A stretch of 64,000 nucleotides of DNA from Candidatus Obscuribacterales bacterium (GTDB lineage: Bacteria > Cyanobacteriota > Vampirovibrionia > Obscuribacterales > Obscuribacteraceae): NCBI GenBank assembly GCA_019750335.1, contig JAIEOQ010000008.1:496001-560000 (forward strand), read 5' to 3'. Below the pieces are notes generated by a model, which saw only the letters and a list, made by a program, of their open reading frames with translations, was not told the origin of the DNA and ran no database searches. Position numbers and translations under genes: made by a program. Positions 35,006 to 43,507 of the stretch are shown one piece after another. The number at the start of each line of letters is the position of its first letter. The first letter of the stretch is position 1.

Positions 35006-36037
35006 ATGACTGCTGTTTTACCTGTTGATGAAACCCGGATCATGCTGGCTCGCCGCGACGAGATTCGCACCGAAGTCCAAGCCGATCCCGACAAGAAGTG
35101 GGACTTGAGTGAACTGCGTTCGCTCAATCAAGCGCTTAAAGCGCAAATCGAGCTGCACGTTGCTCTTCTCGAGCAATGGTCGGCACCGCCGGAAAAGCTG
35201 CGCAACGGCGTGCTGCACTCGCGTAGCCACGGCGACCTCGTCCAGAGCATGACTTATCATGAGCTGGACAGCCTGATCCGCGAAAGCCACGGCAACGAGG
35301 CAAGCCTGTACGACCGCGGAGTGCGCTTGTTCGCCAGCCCGGTTTGCAGCGCCGTCGATCTGATGGGCGGAGACTTCTTGCTGGTCGATACCCTCACCGG
35401 CAATTATCTCCTGCTCGACGCGACGGCGCGGTGCGATAAGAGCAGCATGGGCTTGCCGCAAGTGCGTTTGATGGGGCTGATCGCTAACAACGAGCTGGCC
35501 ATCCATCTGCGCGACTTCGGCATCAGCGATGCTGCATTCAGCTTGCGTAAGCGGCTTGTGCCGCGTCTGACCAAGCTGATGGCGACCCTGAAAGCGTCGC
35601 CGCTGAACCTGCTCGATCTGCGCTTGCCGCTGACCGAGTCGGTTGGTGTAGTCTGGACCCAAATCGACGAGCTGAAGCAAAACTTCGAAAGAAGCAAAGC
35701 CGACGCTCTGCTGGTGAAGCTGTCCCGCGCTGCGGAAAAGTTGAACGGTTTCTGCGTCGATTTGGAAGAGCGCGCTCAGCTCTTCCGCAACGACGACGAA
35801 TACGCTCAACTTACCGAGTTCGCTAAGCATCTTCGTGCTCCGCACGAAGACAAAGCGATCGCTGGTGCTTTGAGCTGTCTGCTCGGTGCGATTCGTTGCC
35901 TGAGCGAGCTGTCTCACAAGCGCTCGCAGTCGCCGTTTAAACGGCGCCAGGAAGCTCGCGTGGAGCGCATCCATCAAGTCTGGGCAGCTCAGGTTGTCGG
36001 AGAATCGGACGGCTTGCCGCCAACCTCCAGCAACTAG
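35006..36037 (+). CDS. Unrecognised soluble protein, coiled-coil ends
   Basis: 343 aa. Helical N-terminus (about 10-60), a central alpha/beta region (about 100-160, DLMGGDFLLVDTLTGNYLLL), then helices to the end with heptad character around 210-260 and a basic tail. AAGGACAACTGTC precedes the ATG. No family recognised. Confidence 0.78.
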   Translation: MTAVLPVDETRIMLARRDEIRTEVQADPDKKWDLSELRSLNQALKAQIELHVALLEQWSAPPEKLRNGVLHSRSHGDLVQSMTYHELDSLIRESHGNEASLYDRGVRLFASPVCSAVDLMGGDFLLVDTLTGNYLLLDATARCDKSSMGLPQVRLMGLIANNELAIHLRDFGISDAAFSLRKRLVPRLTKLMATLKASPLNLLDLRLPLTESVGVVWTQIDELKQNFERSKADALLVKLSRAAEKLNGFCVDLEERAQLFRNDDEYAQLTEFAKHLRAPHEDKAIAGALSCLLGAIRCLSELSHKRSQSPFKRRQEARVERIHQVWAAQVVGESDGLPPTSSN

Positions 36038-36055
36038 TTCGTCATGTTCTGAAAC

Positions 36056-36089
36056 AGAGGAGGCAGGGGCTTCGGCTCCTGCCTCCTCT
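36056..36089 (+). other. Very stable UUCG-type hairpin
   Basis: A 15-bp stem, with one mismatch, AGAGGAGGCAGGGGC / GCTCCTGCCTCCTCT, capped by TTCG. It follows the 343-aa gene by 18 bases and is followed by TGGTGTATTCTG. Confidence 0.7.
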
Positions 36090-36136
36090 TGGTGTATTCT
36101 GATTTATTCGTGAAACGCTTACAAAAGAGAACTGTC

Positions 36137-36493
36137 ATGACTTCGAATCATTCCGCCGCTCCTCGCCGTTACATCGTCGACATCATCGGCGGTTGCGGTA
36201 GTGCGGATCTGCCCGGGACGGCGGCTATGCTGCGCGGGTTTCTGCCTTTGTCGACAATGCTTCTGTCGGGAGCGACAGCGTTTGCGATGCGTCCGTCACT
36301 GGGTGAGATTCCCGGCGGACCGGTCACCATCAAGATGCCGGACGACGGCAGCGGCAACACCATCCAAGCGACTCGACAGGAATTCCCTCTCGTCGTTGCT
36401 CGTGAGTCGGTGGGTTACGGCTGGCAACCGCTCCCCGACTCGGTCCCGCTCTTTATCGGCGACTCCCGCGTCCTCGATATGCCCCGCGCCTAG
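36137..36493 (+). CDS. Unrecognised small protein
   Basis: 118 aa from the ATG at 36137 (AAGAGAACTGTC upstream). Glycine- and proline-rich with a hydrophobic stretch around 35-50. No signal peptide at the N-terminus. Function unknown. Confidence 0.68.
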   Translation: MTSNHSAAPRRYIVDIIGGCGSADLPGTAAMLRGFLPLSTMLLSGATAFAMRPSLGEIPGGPVTIKMPDDGSGNTIQATRQEFPLVVARESVGYGWQPLPDSVPLFIGDSRVLDMPRA

Positions 36494-36591
36494 CGAAGCA
36501 ACAAGTCCGTAGAGTTATGGCTCGCATTCAGTGAAAGAGACAGGGCGTTCAACCCTGCCTAACAAAGATCCCTCACAGAAGAGCCATTCAC

Positions 36592-37017
36592 ATGATCCAG
36601 TCTTTCCCGCCTTCCATTTTGAAGATACTTGATTCTTTCTACATTGATGATGTGAGCGTGTCTTCTTACAAAGAAGTGTTCAATCTCAATGATTTGAAGG
36701 GCAAGATCAGACAAACGCTTGTGGAAGGCGGTCTTACCGTTTCCGGCAAGGCAGCAAGAGGAGATGCACATTTATGTTGCACTTTGATTATTTCGCCCTG
36801 CACATATCACGGCAACTGTCCCACTGCTTTTGCTTTTGCCTGTCATATGTACCTGCTATGTGCGGCGCCCGGTTGTCCGGAAACAGACCTGTATTGCGTT
36901 TTTAGTCATACCGGTCTGGGCACTTGCTCCTCCGAACGACTAAACCGCATGGTTACGGAATTGCTGGTAGAGATTACTAAGCTCACGGCTAATACCATTG
37001 TTAAAAGCCGCCGCTAG
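36592..37017 (+). CDS. Cysteine-rich protein, unrecognised
   Basis: 141 aa with 9 cysteines, eight of them between residues 61 and 111 (LCCTLIISPCTYHGNC, CHMYLLCAAPGC, YCVF, GTCSS). The spacing does not match a zinc finger I know. Composition and codon feel differ from its neighbours (more A+T). It may bind metal or form disulfides if exported, but no signal peptide is seen. Confidence 0.68.
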   Translation: MIQSFPPSILKILDSFYIDDVSVSSYKEVFNLNDLKGKIRQTLVEGGLTVSGKAARGDAHLCCTLIISPCTYHGNCPTAFAFACHMYLLCAAPGCPETDLYCVFSHTGLGTCSSERLNRMVTELLVEITKLTANTIVKSRR

Positions 37018-37069
37018 ATTCGTTTTGGTTTCGAAGAACCACAACTTATTCACGAAATGGAATTTCCTG

Positions 37070-37483
37070 ATGAACCTCTTCTTTCGTTCGCTGCTGGTCG
37101 CCTTCTATTTGTTTGTCGTCATCTTCGCCGGCGTCCTTTTGTTTGCCGTCGGGACGATTCAACCGCAGATCATCGCCACCTGCCTGCCGGCGACGATTGG
37201 GCTATCGCTCTTCGTCGGCCTCGCGCATTACGCCGGCGCAGCAATGGCGCACAACACCAAACCGAGCCCGCTTTTCACTCCGGCTACGGCTCAGATGTGC
37301 GCAACATTGACGCTGATCTGCTTGTGCTTCACCAGCATGTTCCTCTGGCGGCTCGGCTTTTCATCCGACACACTCGGTGAAGCACTGCTTGCCAGCGCCG
37401 TCATGTCGTGCATCTTCGGAACCGTCGGCTGCATCGGCTATAACTCCTATATGAAAAGTCGGTACGAAAGCAATTCCACCTGA
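37070..37483 (+). CDS. Four-helix membrane protein
   Basis: 137 aa from the ATG at 37070 (GGAATTTCCTG upstream). Four hydrophobic segments at about 5-27, 31-54, 74-92 and 105-124, and a polar tail. Function unknown. Confidence 0.75.
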   Translation: MNLFFRSLLVAFYLFVVIFAGVLLFAVGTIQPQIIATCLPATIGLSLFVGLAHYAGAAMAHNTKPSPLFTPATAQMCATLTLICLCFTSMFLWRLGFSSDTLGEALLASAVMSCIFGTVGCIGYNSYMKSRYESNST

Positions 37484-37540
37484 CCGATCTTCTCCTTCAA
37501 CTCTTGAACTAAACCAACCGATTCAAACAGAGAGGTTCTC

Positions 37541-37855
37541 ATGATCGTTTGCTACCTTCTCACCTTCCTCCTCGCGTTCATCACCGAGTACAAGATCATG
37601 GTCAAGATCTTGGAAGGAGCCGGACGAACGCCTAAAGACACCGGCAGCATGGATGATCTCCCGGTCTTGTTCATGTCCTTGGTCTTCGGCGTCGCAAGCG
37701 TGGTCGGGACATACTATCTCTCGACCTACATCTCTTACGGCGCGGCCCTTGGAACAGTCTTGACCGTTCCCGCGGTGGTCGTCGTCATGCTCGTGCTCAA
37801 ACACGGCATTGCCTGCATTCGCTGGCTGATCCGCGCCGGCACCAGTCGCTTCTAA
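37541..37855 (+). CDS. Small membrane protein, three helices
   Basis: 104 aa; CAGAGAGGTTCTC precedes the ATG. Hydrophobic segments at about 2-14, 40-62 and 70-92, and a basic C-terminus (RAGTSRF). Function unknown. Confidence 0.73.
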   Translation: MIVCYLLTFLLAFITEYKIMVKILEGAGRTPKDTGSMDDLPVLFMSLVFGVASVVGTYYLSTYISYGAALGTVLTVPAVVVVMLVLKHGIACIRWLIRAGTSRF

Positions 37856-37892
37856 CAATTCAAACAAATCTGCCACAAGAGAGAACTGCCCC

Positions 37893-38366
37893 ATGAGAAG
37901 AGTGTTTCAAATCATTCTCAGCCTCGCCGCCGCGCTCACGTTCGTCCAAGAGTACGAGCGGTCGGCCTTAGCGACCACGCCGTCGGCGCGGAGTGAGCGA
38001 GAAAAAGGCGTCAGCGATCTGATCGATCAGATGATGCCGTACATGACGCCGGAGACCTGCACGCCGGCCAACCAAGAGAAGATGGCGAAGATTCTGGACG
38101 CCGCCCACAAACGCGGCACTTCGTACCAGAACATCATCTTCCTCGCTATCGAGCGCAACTGGAAATTGCGCGAGGAGGGAAAACCACATTACCGCTATCG
38201 CGTGGAAGCCGGCAACGATGCCGTCATCGGGGTCAGCCACCCGGACCCCAAGGATCCACTCCGTTCTCTACCCGGACGCCAGATACTGTTGAAGTTCAAG
38301 CCGTCGCAAGACGGTAAGTCCATTCAATCCGACGGACACAAGACGCGAGACATTCCCGCGGAGTAG
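37893..38366 (+). CDS. Secreted paralogue A (MMPYMTP family)
   Basis: 157 aa with an N-terminal signal-like segment (VFQIILSLAAALTFVQ). Shared core with the next gene: DLIDQMMPYMTPETCTPANQ, then KILDAAHKRGTS, a helix, EEGKPHYRYR and the tail QDGKSIQSDG. No known family. The two genes are 51 bases apart, a tandem duplicate pair. Confidence 0.8.
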   Translation: MRRVFQIILSLAAALTFVQEYERSALATTPSARSEREKGVSDLIDQMMPYMTPETCTPANQEKMAKILDAAHKRGTSYQNIIFLAIERNWKLREEGKPHYRYRVEAGNDAVIGVSHPDPKDPLRSLPGRQILLKFKPSQDGKSIQSDGHKTRDIPAE

Positions 38367-38417
38367 CAAGAGAAGATTTGCTTCGATTCTCACTAAACTT
38401 CATTCAAGGATTGTTCC

Positions 38418-38894
38418 ATGAACTACCTGTCCAAGCTCGCTCTGATTCTTCTGTGCGCCGCCTGCTTCTTCGGCTCCGTCGGAATGTCGTCGGCAATCGC
38501 CGCCGACCCGCAAGCGGAAGACGGCATCAGTGATCTCGTTGATCAGATGATGCCGTACATGACGCCGACGACCTGCACGCCGGCCAATCAAGAACAGATG
38601 CGGAAGATTCTGGACGCAGCCCAAAAGCGCGGCGTCTCGATCTACAAGATGTGGTTTATCGTTCTCGATCGCAATGAAAAGTTGCTGAACGAAGGAAAAC
38701 CACATTTTTGGTATCACTCCGGGGGCAATAGCAGCTGGACCTGCATCGCCGTGCACTACCCGGATCCCAACAATCGGAACCGCTGCATCGCCGGCTGTAA
38801 AGCACGGTTGAAGTTCAAGCTGTCGGACGACGGTAAATCCGTTCAATCCGACGGCAGCGAACCGTATTCGAAGGAATTCCTCGAGAAGAAATAA
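38418..38894 (+). CDS. Secreted paralogue B (MMPYMTP family)
   Basis: 158 aa with a clear signal peptide (LALILLCAACFFGSVGMSSAIAA, predicted cleavage near 31). Core motifs match paralogue A: DLVDQMMPYMTPTTCTPANQ, KILDAAQKRGVS, NEGKPHFWY and DDGKSVQSDG. It has four cysteines after the signal peptide, against one in A, so the paralogues have diverged in disulfide potential. Confidence 0.82.
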   Translation: MNYLSKLALILLCAACFFGSVGMSSAIAADPQAEDGISDLVDQMMPYMTPTTCTPANQEQMRKILDAAQKRGVSIYKMWFIVLDRNEKLLNEGKPHFWYHSGGNSSWTCIAVHYPDPNNRNRCIAGCKARLKFKLSDDGKSVQSDGSEPYSKEFLEKK

Positions 38895-38923
38895 TCGGGG
38901 AATAAATGCGCTTAACGGCGCTG

Positions 38924-38971
38924 CCGCTTGTGGGTTGAGAAGCCCACGTAAAGCCGACGGCAATGCTCGGA
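38924..38971 (+). repeat. 48-bp conserved double-hairpin element before tRNA, copy 2
   Basis: 41 of 48 positions match 31118-31165. Both hairpins (GTGGG/CCCAC and CCGA/TCGG) are kept. It ends 5 bases before tRNA-Arg. The tRNAs downstream of the two copies are different, so the element did not simply travel as part of a tRNA duplication. Confidence 0.75.
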
Positions 38972-38976
38972 GTAAG

Positions 38977-39049
38977 CGGTTCGTAGCTCAGTGGATAGAG
39001 CGGCGGTTTCCTAAACCGCAGGTCGCAGGTTCGAATCCTGTCGGACCGA
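38977..39049 (+). tRNA. tRNA-Arg (anticodon CCT)
   Basis: 73 bases: acceptor CGGTTCG/CGGACCG, D stem GCTC/GAGC, anticodon stem GCGGT/ACCGC with loop TTCCTAA (anticodon CCU, decodes AGG), T arm GCAGG/CCTGT with one G-T pair, discriminator A. AGG is usually a rare Arg codon. Confidence 0.95.
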
Positions 39050-39095
39050 TCAGTTTAACGAGAGTTTTGAAACAACTATTGACCGAAAGGTTTTT

Positions 39096-39800
39096 ATGTA
39101 TCGCAGAAACAAAATCAACCAAGTTCGACCCGATTGCACTTTCGCCAGTTTTGAGCCGCGGCACGCGACTCAGGAACAAGCGCTCACAGTCCTGCGGGCC
39201 TTGTCCGACGCTATCGCCGGCAAAGCGAACGAGATCTCGCAGCTCGAACATCCTTTCCCCAATGCCGCGCTCCTCTTCTTGTACGGAGGACCGGGACGAG
39301 GAAAGTCACACCTGGCTGAAGCGTTGATCAACGACGTACGCATCCGCGCGCCGGATGTTTACGCGCGCATGGTTCTTTCGCGCGGAGAGTTCTACTACGA
39401 CTTCCAAACGGACAGCAATCCCTACGGTGAAGCACCAATCGTAGTAATCGACGACATGTTTCACAACAAATCGTCGGTTGACGAGCTGCATTCGGCTACC
39501 GAAATCCAATCGTTCATGAATTTCGTGAGCGATTTGTACGACAACCATCGCTTGTGCATCGTCACAAGCAATTTCTCTTTGTTGCAGGCAGGCGGCATTT
39601 TGAGCCGAGTTCGTCAGGTCGATAAGATCGGTCGCATCGCTTCGCGTTGCCAGGAAATCCTAAGCAACGCCGGAGAGATCGAGCTGCTCGGCGACGACTT
39701 CCGCGAAGAGCTGGCACGTCGTCGTAAAGATAAGACTCCGGGAGGAACCCCTTCCGGGACCTTCTTGTTCCAAACAAGGAGTCTTGACGGCACCAACTAG
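39096..39800 (+). CDS. DnaC/IstB-like AAA+ ATPase
   Basis: 234 aa. Walker A GGPGRGKSH is at 64-72, Walker B VVIDD at 116-120, sensor 1 TSN at 157-159, and an arginine-rich C-terminal helix includes the expected arginine finger area (ILSRVRQVDKIGRIASR). The size and motif order fit DnaC, IstB or DnaA-like helicase loaders and ZapE-like ATPases. GAAAGG precedes the ATG. No replicative helicase or transposase is next to it, so its partner is unknown. Confidence 0.85.
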   Translation: MYRRNKINQVRPDCTFASFEPRHATQEQALTVLRALSDAIAGKANEISQLEHPFPNAALLFLYGGPGRGKSHLAEALINDVRIRAPDVYARMVLSRGEFYYDFQTDSNPYGEAPIVVIDDMFHNKSSVDELHSATEIQSFMNFVSDLYDNHRLCIVTSNFSLLQAGGILSRVRQVDKIGRIASRCQEILSNAGEIELLGDDFREELARRRKDKTPGGTPSGTFLFQTRSLDGTN

Positions 39801-39871
39801 AAGATCCAAGAACGACAACTGTGTTGATTTGACTGCTGCGTTTTCTGAATTTCTCTTACGGAGATTTTGAT

Positions 39872-40678
39872 ATGTTGCACGAAGCCCACGATGAATTCGG
39901 TTTCGATATCGAGGCAGCCCTGGCGCTTGCTCTCGAACTCGACCCGGAGCTCAAATACGACCAGAGCATGTTCTACGACGAGGACGACCTGCTGGCGGAA
40001 TGGCACGCCTACCAGTACGACCTCGTCGAAGAAGAGATCGCTAATGCCTGGCGAATCCACGACGAATGGTCGGCGCGCAAAACGCCACGCAAAGGTTTCA
40101 TCTTGCCCGGTCAAAACGGCAAGATGAAAGTGCTGCGCGGCGGGCACTACGGGCGAATCCAAAAGACTCTGCGCCCGAAGCTTGCGCAATCGGTCTATCG
40201 CCGACTGTACTGGGGGCATCCGCTCGACGAGAACGACTTGTACGCAGTCGATGAAGGCGTCACGATTCAGCCGGAAGTCGAGGACAAGCCCACGGAGATC
40301 CTCTGCGGGCGAGACATCGTAGCCACCGCCGTTTACGACGAGCGGGGGCACATGCAGAAAGCTTCTTGCGGCCGAGTGCGCGACTACTTCATTTTCGAAG
40401 CCTCGAGCGACCCGCTCCCGGCCCCGAAATCCAAGAAGAGTCGACGCAACTTGCGCCGCAAGCAACGAGCCGGTAAGAATGAACGACGCGAGCAGCAAAA
40501 GCGCAGCAGCAGCTACTCGACGACGGTGCGCGAGCGCCGTCGTTTCGCCGCCCAGCGGCTTCACCAGCTCGAGCAAAGTTTTGGCCATGCCTTAAACAAG
40601 GAGGAGATCAAAAAACTGCAAAAGGAATTCGCGGGACGCACTCCCAAGTGCAACCGCAAAAAGCGGCGCAAACTGTAA
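39872..40678 (+). CDS. Protein with acidic N-terminus and very basic C-terminus
   Basis: 268 aa. The first 60 residues are acidic (ELDPELKYDQ, YDEDDLLAEW). The last about 85 are strongly basic (KKSRRNLRRKQRAGK, CNRKKRRKL). The basic tail suggests binding to nucleic acid or the ribosome. CGGAGATTTTGAT precedes the ATG. It follows the AAA+ ATPase by 71 bases. Confidence 0.78.
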   Translation: MLHEAHDEFGFDIEAALALALELDPELKYDQSMFYDEDDLLAEWHAYQYDLVEEEIANAWRIHDEWSARKTPRKGFILPGQNGKMKVLRGGHYGRIQKTLRPKLAQSVYRRLYWGHPLDENDLYAVDEGVTIQPEVEDKPTEILCGRDIVATAVYDERGHMQKASCGRVRDYFIFEASSDPLPAPKSKKSRRNLRRKQRAGKNERREQQKRSSSYSTTVRERRRFAAQRLHQLEQSFGHALNKEEIKKLQKEFAGRTPKCNRKKRRKL

Positions 40679-40763
40679 GGCAACCGCCGCTATCAGTAAT
40701 GTCCGGTCCGAGTGATCGAGTTTCATCTGTTTCAACATTCATTTCGAAATGGGAGTATCTGCA

Positions 40764-41216
40764 ATGACCCCGGTTCAAACCACCCGTACCCAAACGAACG
40801 CCACCTTCCTCTTCATCCGCTGGTTGCTCAGCATGATCGCCGGCATTGCCATCGGCTGCTTCATGGTCAACTGCTACCAGCCGGAAGCCAAAGCCAACCT
40901 CGAATTCGTGATCGCGCTCTGCGGCGCCGGCTTGTTTTTCGGCTGGATGATCCTCACCGCATGCGAAGTGCCCCAGCACTGCACCCTGATCTGGATCCTC
41001 TCCGCCGCCGTCGGCACGACCGCCGTAACGTTCTTTCTCGGCGGTCCCTATTTGGTGGCCATGGCTCAAGACTTCATCAGTCGCTTGTTCGTCTTCGGTC
41101 TGCCGATGATTCTTGGAGCCTCCATGGGATTGACCAGCGGTCTGGTGAACAAGCTGCTTACTTACCGCTACGACCGGGCGGCGTTGACCGCAGACGGCTT
41201 CCCGATTTGGCTCTGA
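40764..41216 (+). CDS. Four-helix membrane protein
   Basis: 150 aa from the ATG at 40764 (GGGAG 8 bases upstream; the ATG at 40749 overlaps the ribosome site). Four hydrophobic segments at about 13-34, 43-62, 72-95 and 105-127. Function unknown. Confidence 0.76.
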   Translation: MTPVQTTRTQTNATFLFIRWLLSMIAGIAIGCFMVNCYQPEAKANLEFVIALCGAGLFFGWMILTACEVPQHCTLIWILSAAVGTTAVTFFLGGPYLVAMAQDFISRLFVFGLPMILGASMGLTSGLVNKLLTYRYDRAALTADGFPIWL

Positions 41217-41389
41217 GCAGAAATCAAGGCCGCTGAACTGCCCGATGTTCTGATTTAGTTTCTGATTTGTCTCTCTAACAATTGCCACGGTGCCTCCTTC
41301 AGGCGCCGCGGTAACTAGGGCGCCGGTGCAAAGCTGCCTGGGAGCAGCGCCGGCGTCAAACTTTTCCCAGGTACGAAGGAAACCTATCT

Positions 41390-41929
41390 ATGTCCATTTT
41401 GACCGACAATCACAAACTGCTGCTCGAGTACGCCGCGTTGCTGCCCTTTGTGCCGGTGTCCAAAGGGCGACTCAAAGACTTGAGCGAAGCCTTCACAACG
41501 CTTCTCCAACACTGGGAGATGTGCAAGGACTTGCTGCAAAACGCCAAACAAAGAAAGGGCGAAATCCCCGACGCCAAGCCGCGGCCCGGTGTTCTTCACC
41601 AACGAGAACTGCGGGTGAAACGCCATCTCGCTGCCAGCATCGCTCAGCTCTGGTTGGCCGAAAGCTGGACTTTGGTAAATGCTGCGCGTAAAGAATTGCG
41701 CGGCAGCATAGCTGCGATCAAACAAGTCCTGGAGATGGCCAAAGACGACGAAGACCTCGGTCTTTATCCGGGGCGGACCGAGATTGAGCGAGTGGTGGCA
41801 CAATCCAACTGTCTCTCTGCGCAAAACTTGTGCACCATGGTCGATACCTGGCACCAACAGGAGATGGAGCGCAGCAGTCAGCTCTGCTTCATCGCCCCGC
41901 CGATTGCCGCCAGTACCCCGGTGAACTGA
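41390..41929 (+). CDS. Unrecognised helical protein
   Basis: 179 aa, soluble, almost all helical. CGAAGGAAACCTATCT precedes the ATG. The overlapping open frame starting at 41290 is out of phase and rejected. No motif recognised. Confidence 0.74.
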   Translation: MSILTDNHKLLLEYAALLPFVPVSKGRLKDLSEAFTTLLQHWEMCKDLLQNAKQRKGEIPDAKPRPGVLHQRELRVKRHLAASIAQLWLAESWTLVNAARKELRGSIAAIKQVLEMAKDDEDLGLYPGRTEIERVVAQSNCLSAQNLCTMVDTWHQQEMERSSQLCFIAPPIAASTPVN

Positions 41930-41988
41930 CTGTAAGAAATCAGTTTTTCTAAATTCCATCAACTTTATTCGAACAAGGAACTTTTTCC

Positions 41989-42651
41989 ATGCACAAGAAA
42001 TCCCGCTTGGCTCTCCTCGCCATTCTCGTCATCGTCGGCGTTGGTGCCGGCACTTGGTGTACTTTCAACAAGACCGAAGCGACGCCGGTCATCGCCGCGA
42101 CTACGCCCGAACCCTTCGACAGCGAAGTCGTGCTGCTCGGCAGCGGCGAAGTGCAGTTCTTCGGCTACGCGCGCGGCACCATGAGCATCGACGGCGGCGA
42201 GCCGTTCTTCGTCGATGGCGGGCAGTTCAAAAAGGTGGAACCGGACGGTTCGTTCCAGTACACGGCGCTGCCGACGTATCAAGTGAAGGAACGCGCCATC
42301 GTCCGGCTACAACACGGCGACTTCCGGTTTTCCGTGGCCGAAAAGGGCATGGTTCGCCTCGAAAACCATGGTTCCTTAAACATAACAGGCAATGCCCGCT
42401 GCAACGTGCATAAGGATGGTTATCTCTACGCCGACGGCGTCGCCGCCTTCCAAGCGGAGAACATCCGCACCCTTTCCATCGCCGAAACGATCCGCCAAGA
42501 CGACGGCTTCTTGCCGATCGGCAGTTTGCACGCCAAAAACTGCGACCAGATTGTGTTCTGCGGTAAATCACTGCCGCCGACAAGTGATCACGAAGTCGAT
42601 GTTCATTACGACCAGGCTAACGACCGGGTCGTGACCAACATCATCAAGTAG
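41989..42651 (+). CDS. Membrane-anchored beta-rich protein
   Basis: 220 aa. One N-terminal hydrophobic segment (LALLAILVIVGVGAGTW, about 7-23) is a signal anchor. The rest is beta-rich with repeated short strands (GSGEVQFFGYARGTMSI, AEKGMVRLENHGSLNI) resembling a small beta-solenoid. AAGGAACTTTTTCC precedes the ATG. Function unknown. Confidence 0.76.
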   Translation: MHKKSRLALLAILVIVGVGAGTWCTFNKTEATPVIAATTPEPFDSEVVLLGSGEVQFFGYARGTMSIDGGEPFFVDGGQFKKVEPDGSFQYTALPTYQVKERAIVRLQHGDFRFSVAEKGMVRLENHGSLNITGNARCNVHKDGYLYADGVAAFQAENIRTLSIAETIRQDDGFLPIGSLHAKNCDQIVFCGKSLPPTSDHEVDVHYDQANDRVVTNIIK

Positions 42652-42708
42652 GGTTCGAGCTTCGATTCCGAATTTTTGATTCATCCATTCACCAGGAGCA
42701 GTTTACTT

Positions 42709-43365
42709 ATGTCGCAGCCTGTTGGTTTCACGAAGGCGCAAGGTTTCACGGATTTGGTGAAGAAAGGTGTCCGCAAAGATTGCAGCAACGGCGTCTGGAT
42801 CGTCACCTTCGGCGATCCGCTAGATGCCGAGTCATTCGCCAAATACGTCGGCGGCTTCATCCGCCGAGTTTGCCCGAAAGCGAATACGCGCGCTTCGTCC
42901 ACTATGTCGGACAGGCATCAGGCGTACGTAGCAACCCAGCGAATCCAGTTTCCCTGGGGCACCGTCGAGGGCGCCGTGATCTTCTGGGGCGAAAATACTT
43001 GCGGCATTGCCATCAAGAACGAGAAGGCCGGCAAGCAGATCATGCTGCCGATCCGGCCCCACACCTCGTTCTGCACTACCGAAAGCGGATCGCTGTACGT
43101 CAAGTTCGACGACGGCAACGCCTTCTGCATTTCGGTGGAGAATGGCGTGCAGCCTTGTGCCCAGGCGCTGTACTTTGCCTTGTCCAGCACCGAAGCGGAC
43201 CGCGTCCAAAGAGAGGGCGAGGAGCTTCACGTGTCGGAAGTGCCGACGGTCGGTGCCTATCCGATCTACGGCGATAAGGCGGAGCCCGGAACCCACGGGC
43301 GAATGCGCTTTAAGCAAGGCAGCTTCCGCATCGGCACCAAGATCCGGAGCATAACTCACGCCTAA
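42709..43365 (+). CDS. Unrecognised soluble protein
   Basis: 218 aa from the ATG at 42709 (GGAG upstream, 10-base spacing). Alpha/beta composition, no motif recognised. Last gene of the second plus-strand block. The sequence just before and after the stop folds as TCACGCC-TAA-GGGCGTGA, so the stop codon forms the loop of a hairpin. Confidence 0.74.
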   Translation: MSQPVGFTKAQGFTDLVKKGVRKDCSNGVWIVTFGDPLDAESFAKYVGGFIRRVCPKANTRASSTMSDRHQAYVATQRIQFPWGTVEGAVIFWGENTCGIAIKNEKAGKQIMLPIRPHTSFCTTESGSLYVKFDDGNAFCISVENGVQPCAQALYFALSSTEADRVQREGEELHVSEVPTVGAYPIYGDKAEPGTHGRMRFKQGSFRIGTKIRSITHA

Positions 43366-43507
43366 GGGCGTGAATCTCCCTTGCTCAAGGGAAGAGGAAT
43401 CGGCTAGCCCATCCTCGCCAAAGTAATGTATCAGGATCAAACCTGCTGCATTATTTTGGTGGGAGATATAACTATATTCAATAGTATTATTCGGTCAAAA
43501 AGCAGAG

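Noticed and set aside
15527-43365. A complete prophage or integrative element
   Set aside because: No capsid, terminase, tail, integrase, transposase or relaxase gene was found and no attachment-site repeats flank the block. Held only as a hypothesis.
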